This document shows, piece after piece, positions 13,388 through 13,951 of a stretch of DNA of 13,951 nt. Numbering within the stretch: the stretch's first letter is position 1; each line of letters opens with the position of its first letter. Under the pieces are notes generated by a model. That model made no database searches. It was not told the DNA's origin and worked only from the letters and a program-made list of their open reading frames with translations. The position numbers were made by a program, and so were the translations under genes. This DNA comes from Anaerolineales bacterium UBA2317 (GTDB lineage Bacteria > Chloroflexota > Anaerolineae > Anaerolineales > Villigracilaceae), in the NCBI GenBank assembly GCA_002345215.1, contig DDVH01000028.1, forward strand, positions 52,972 through 66,922, given 5' to 3'.

Positions 13388-13951
13388 TGGCTTACGGTAA
13401 AAAAGAAACCGAAAAGAAAAAAGAACACCATGAGCATCATGGTCACACCGAAGAACATTTCAAAGAAAAACACTTGATGCTTGACCCGCTTCCACGCGGG
13501 GTGATGAATGACATGGTGATGGAAGCCGTGACAGAAAAACCATCATGGAAATGGTGGGTCACTGTTATCTTCATGAGTGCTACAGTAGCATATTGTTTGC
13601 TGTACTCATGGTATGTCTTAATTGCAGAAGGTGTGGGTGTTGCTGGTGTTAACCGCCCATCTTATTGGGGCATCTTCCTCGTCAACACCGTGTTTTGGAT
13701 TGGTATTAGTCACGCAGGTACATTTATCTCCGCGATTTTGCGCGTGTTTCGAGCTGAGTTTCGTCGTCCGTTTACTCGCGTTGCAGAATTGATGACTACC
13801 TTCGGTTTGGTACAAGCCGGTTTCAGCATCTTCATGCATATGGGACGTGTGTGGTTGGCTTACTGGTTGATGCCTTACCCGAATCAACGCATGTTATGGC
13901 CCAATTTCCATTCGCCTCTTTCCTGGGACTTGTTAGCGATTACTACGTATC
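13387..13951 (+). CDS. actC: ACIII NrfD/PsrC-like membrane subunit ActC (partial, C-terminus off window)
   Basis: The first 188 codons are present; the family is usually about 450-500 residues. The N-terminus is charged and His-rich (KKKEHHEHHGHTEEH, 10-24) and is followed by LDPLPRG, a membrane helix (about 56-78), then GVNRPSYWGIFLVN and FWIGISHAGTFISAILR. These are typical of ActC and the PsrC/NrfD family, in which the His/Ala/Gly region contributes to quinol binding or proton pathways. A third helix pair includes MHMGRVWLAYWLMPYPN. The start codon shares an A with the actB2 stop codon, showing tight coupling. ActC contains the quinol oxidation site and anchors the complex. Not in the track because no stop falls in the window. 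Confidence 0.9.
   Translation, partial: MAYGKKETEKKKEHHEHHGHTEEHFKEKHLMLDPLPRGVMNDMVMEAVTEKPSWKWWVTVIFMSATVAYCLLYSWYVLIAEGVGVAGVNRPSYWGIFLVNTVFWIGISHAGTFISAILRVFRAEFRRPFTRVAELMTTFGLVQAGFSIFMHMGRVWLAYWLMPYPNQRMLWPNFHSPLSWDLLAITTY

Noticed and set aside
1..13951. CRISPR arrays, insertion sequences, tRNA or rRNA genes
   Set aside because: Read through both strands; no spaced direct repeats, transposase, terminal inverted repeats or tRNA-like cloverleaf were recognised.

Overview
The window looks like chromosomal DNA from a Gram-negative-type bacterium with an AT-leaning genome, most likely a Chloroflexota (Anaerolineae-like) lineage. This rests on four things: an alternative complex III (ACIII) locus in which ActB is split into two genes, a Tat-exported lipoprotein-type ActB1, a PstS lipoprotein with an Ala/Pro/Thr/Glu-rich linker after its lipobox, and a small secreted or membrane protein with a PTATPTA linker. 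The assignment is inferred from protein character and was not tested by a search.

The left two thirds (1-9524) lie entirely on the minus strand and form a phosphate-homeostasis block. In transcription order (right to left) it holds an 82-aa membrane protein, the response regulator phoB, the histidine kinase phoR, a 34-aa single-span microprotein not found by standard length cut-offs, a PHP-domain phosphoesterase, the nucleotidase surE, and the high-affinity phosphate transporter operon pstS-pstC-pstA-pstB with a thioredoxin-type arsC and phoU (phoU runs off the left edge). Short gaps and an ATGA overlap support co-transcription of pstCAB-arsC-phoU. A hairpin separates pstS from pstC, and a strong intrinsic terminator isolates surE from pstS.

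The right third (9864-13951) is on the plus strand and starts an ACIII (quinol:electron acceptor oxidoreductase) operon: actA (pentaheme cytochrome c), actB1 (molybdopterin-oxidoreductase-like), actB2 (four-cluster Fe-S protein) and the start of actC (NrfD/PsrC-like membrane subunit). The 339-bp divergent region between the blocks holds a plausible sigma70-type promoter, a possible 36-aa leader ORF with its own Shine-Dalgarno site, and a GC-rich hairpin just upstream of actA.

The most notable signal is regulatory. Upstream of pstS, phoB, the 34-aa ORF and the PHP gene there are TTAAC-type pentamers repeated at about 11 bp or multiples of it on the minus strand, followed by a -10-like hexamer (TATCAT or TATAGT). 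This has the architecture of a PhoB 'Pho box' (tandem 11-bp repeats) with a different core sequence. It predicts a local Pho regulon that includes the unknown 34-aa microprotein and the PHP enzyme. Two of these promoters (phoB, 34-aa ORF), and possibly that of the 82-aa ORF, place the -10 exactly 6-7 nt before the ATG with no Shine-Dalgarno site, suggesting leaderless mRNAs. No tRNA, rRNA, CRISPR array or insertion sequence was seen.
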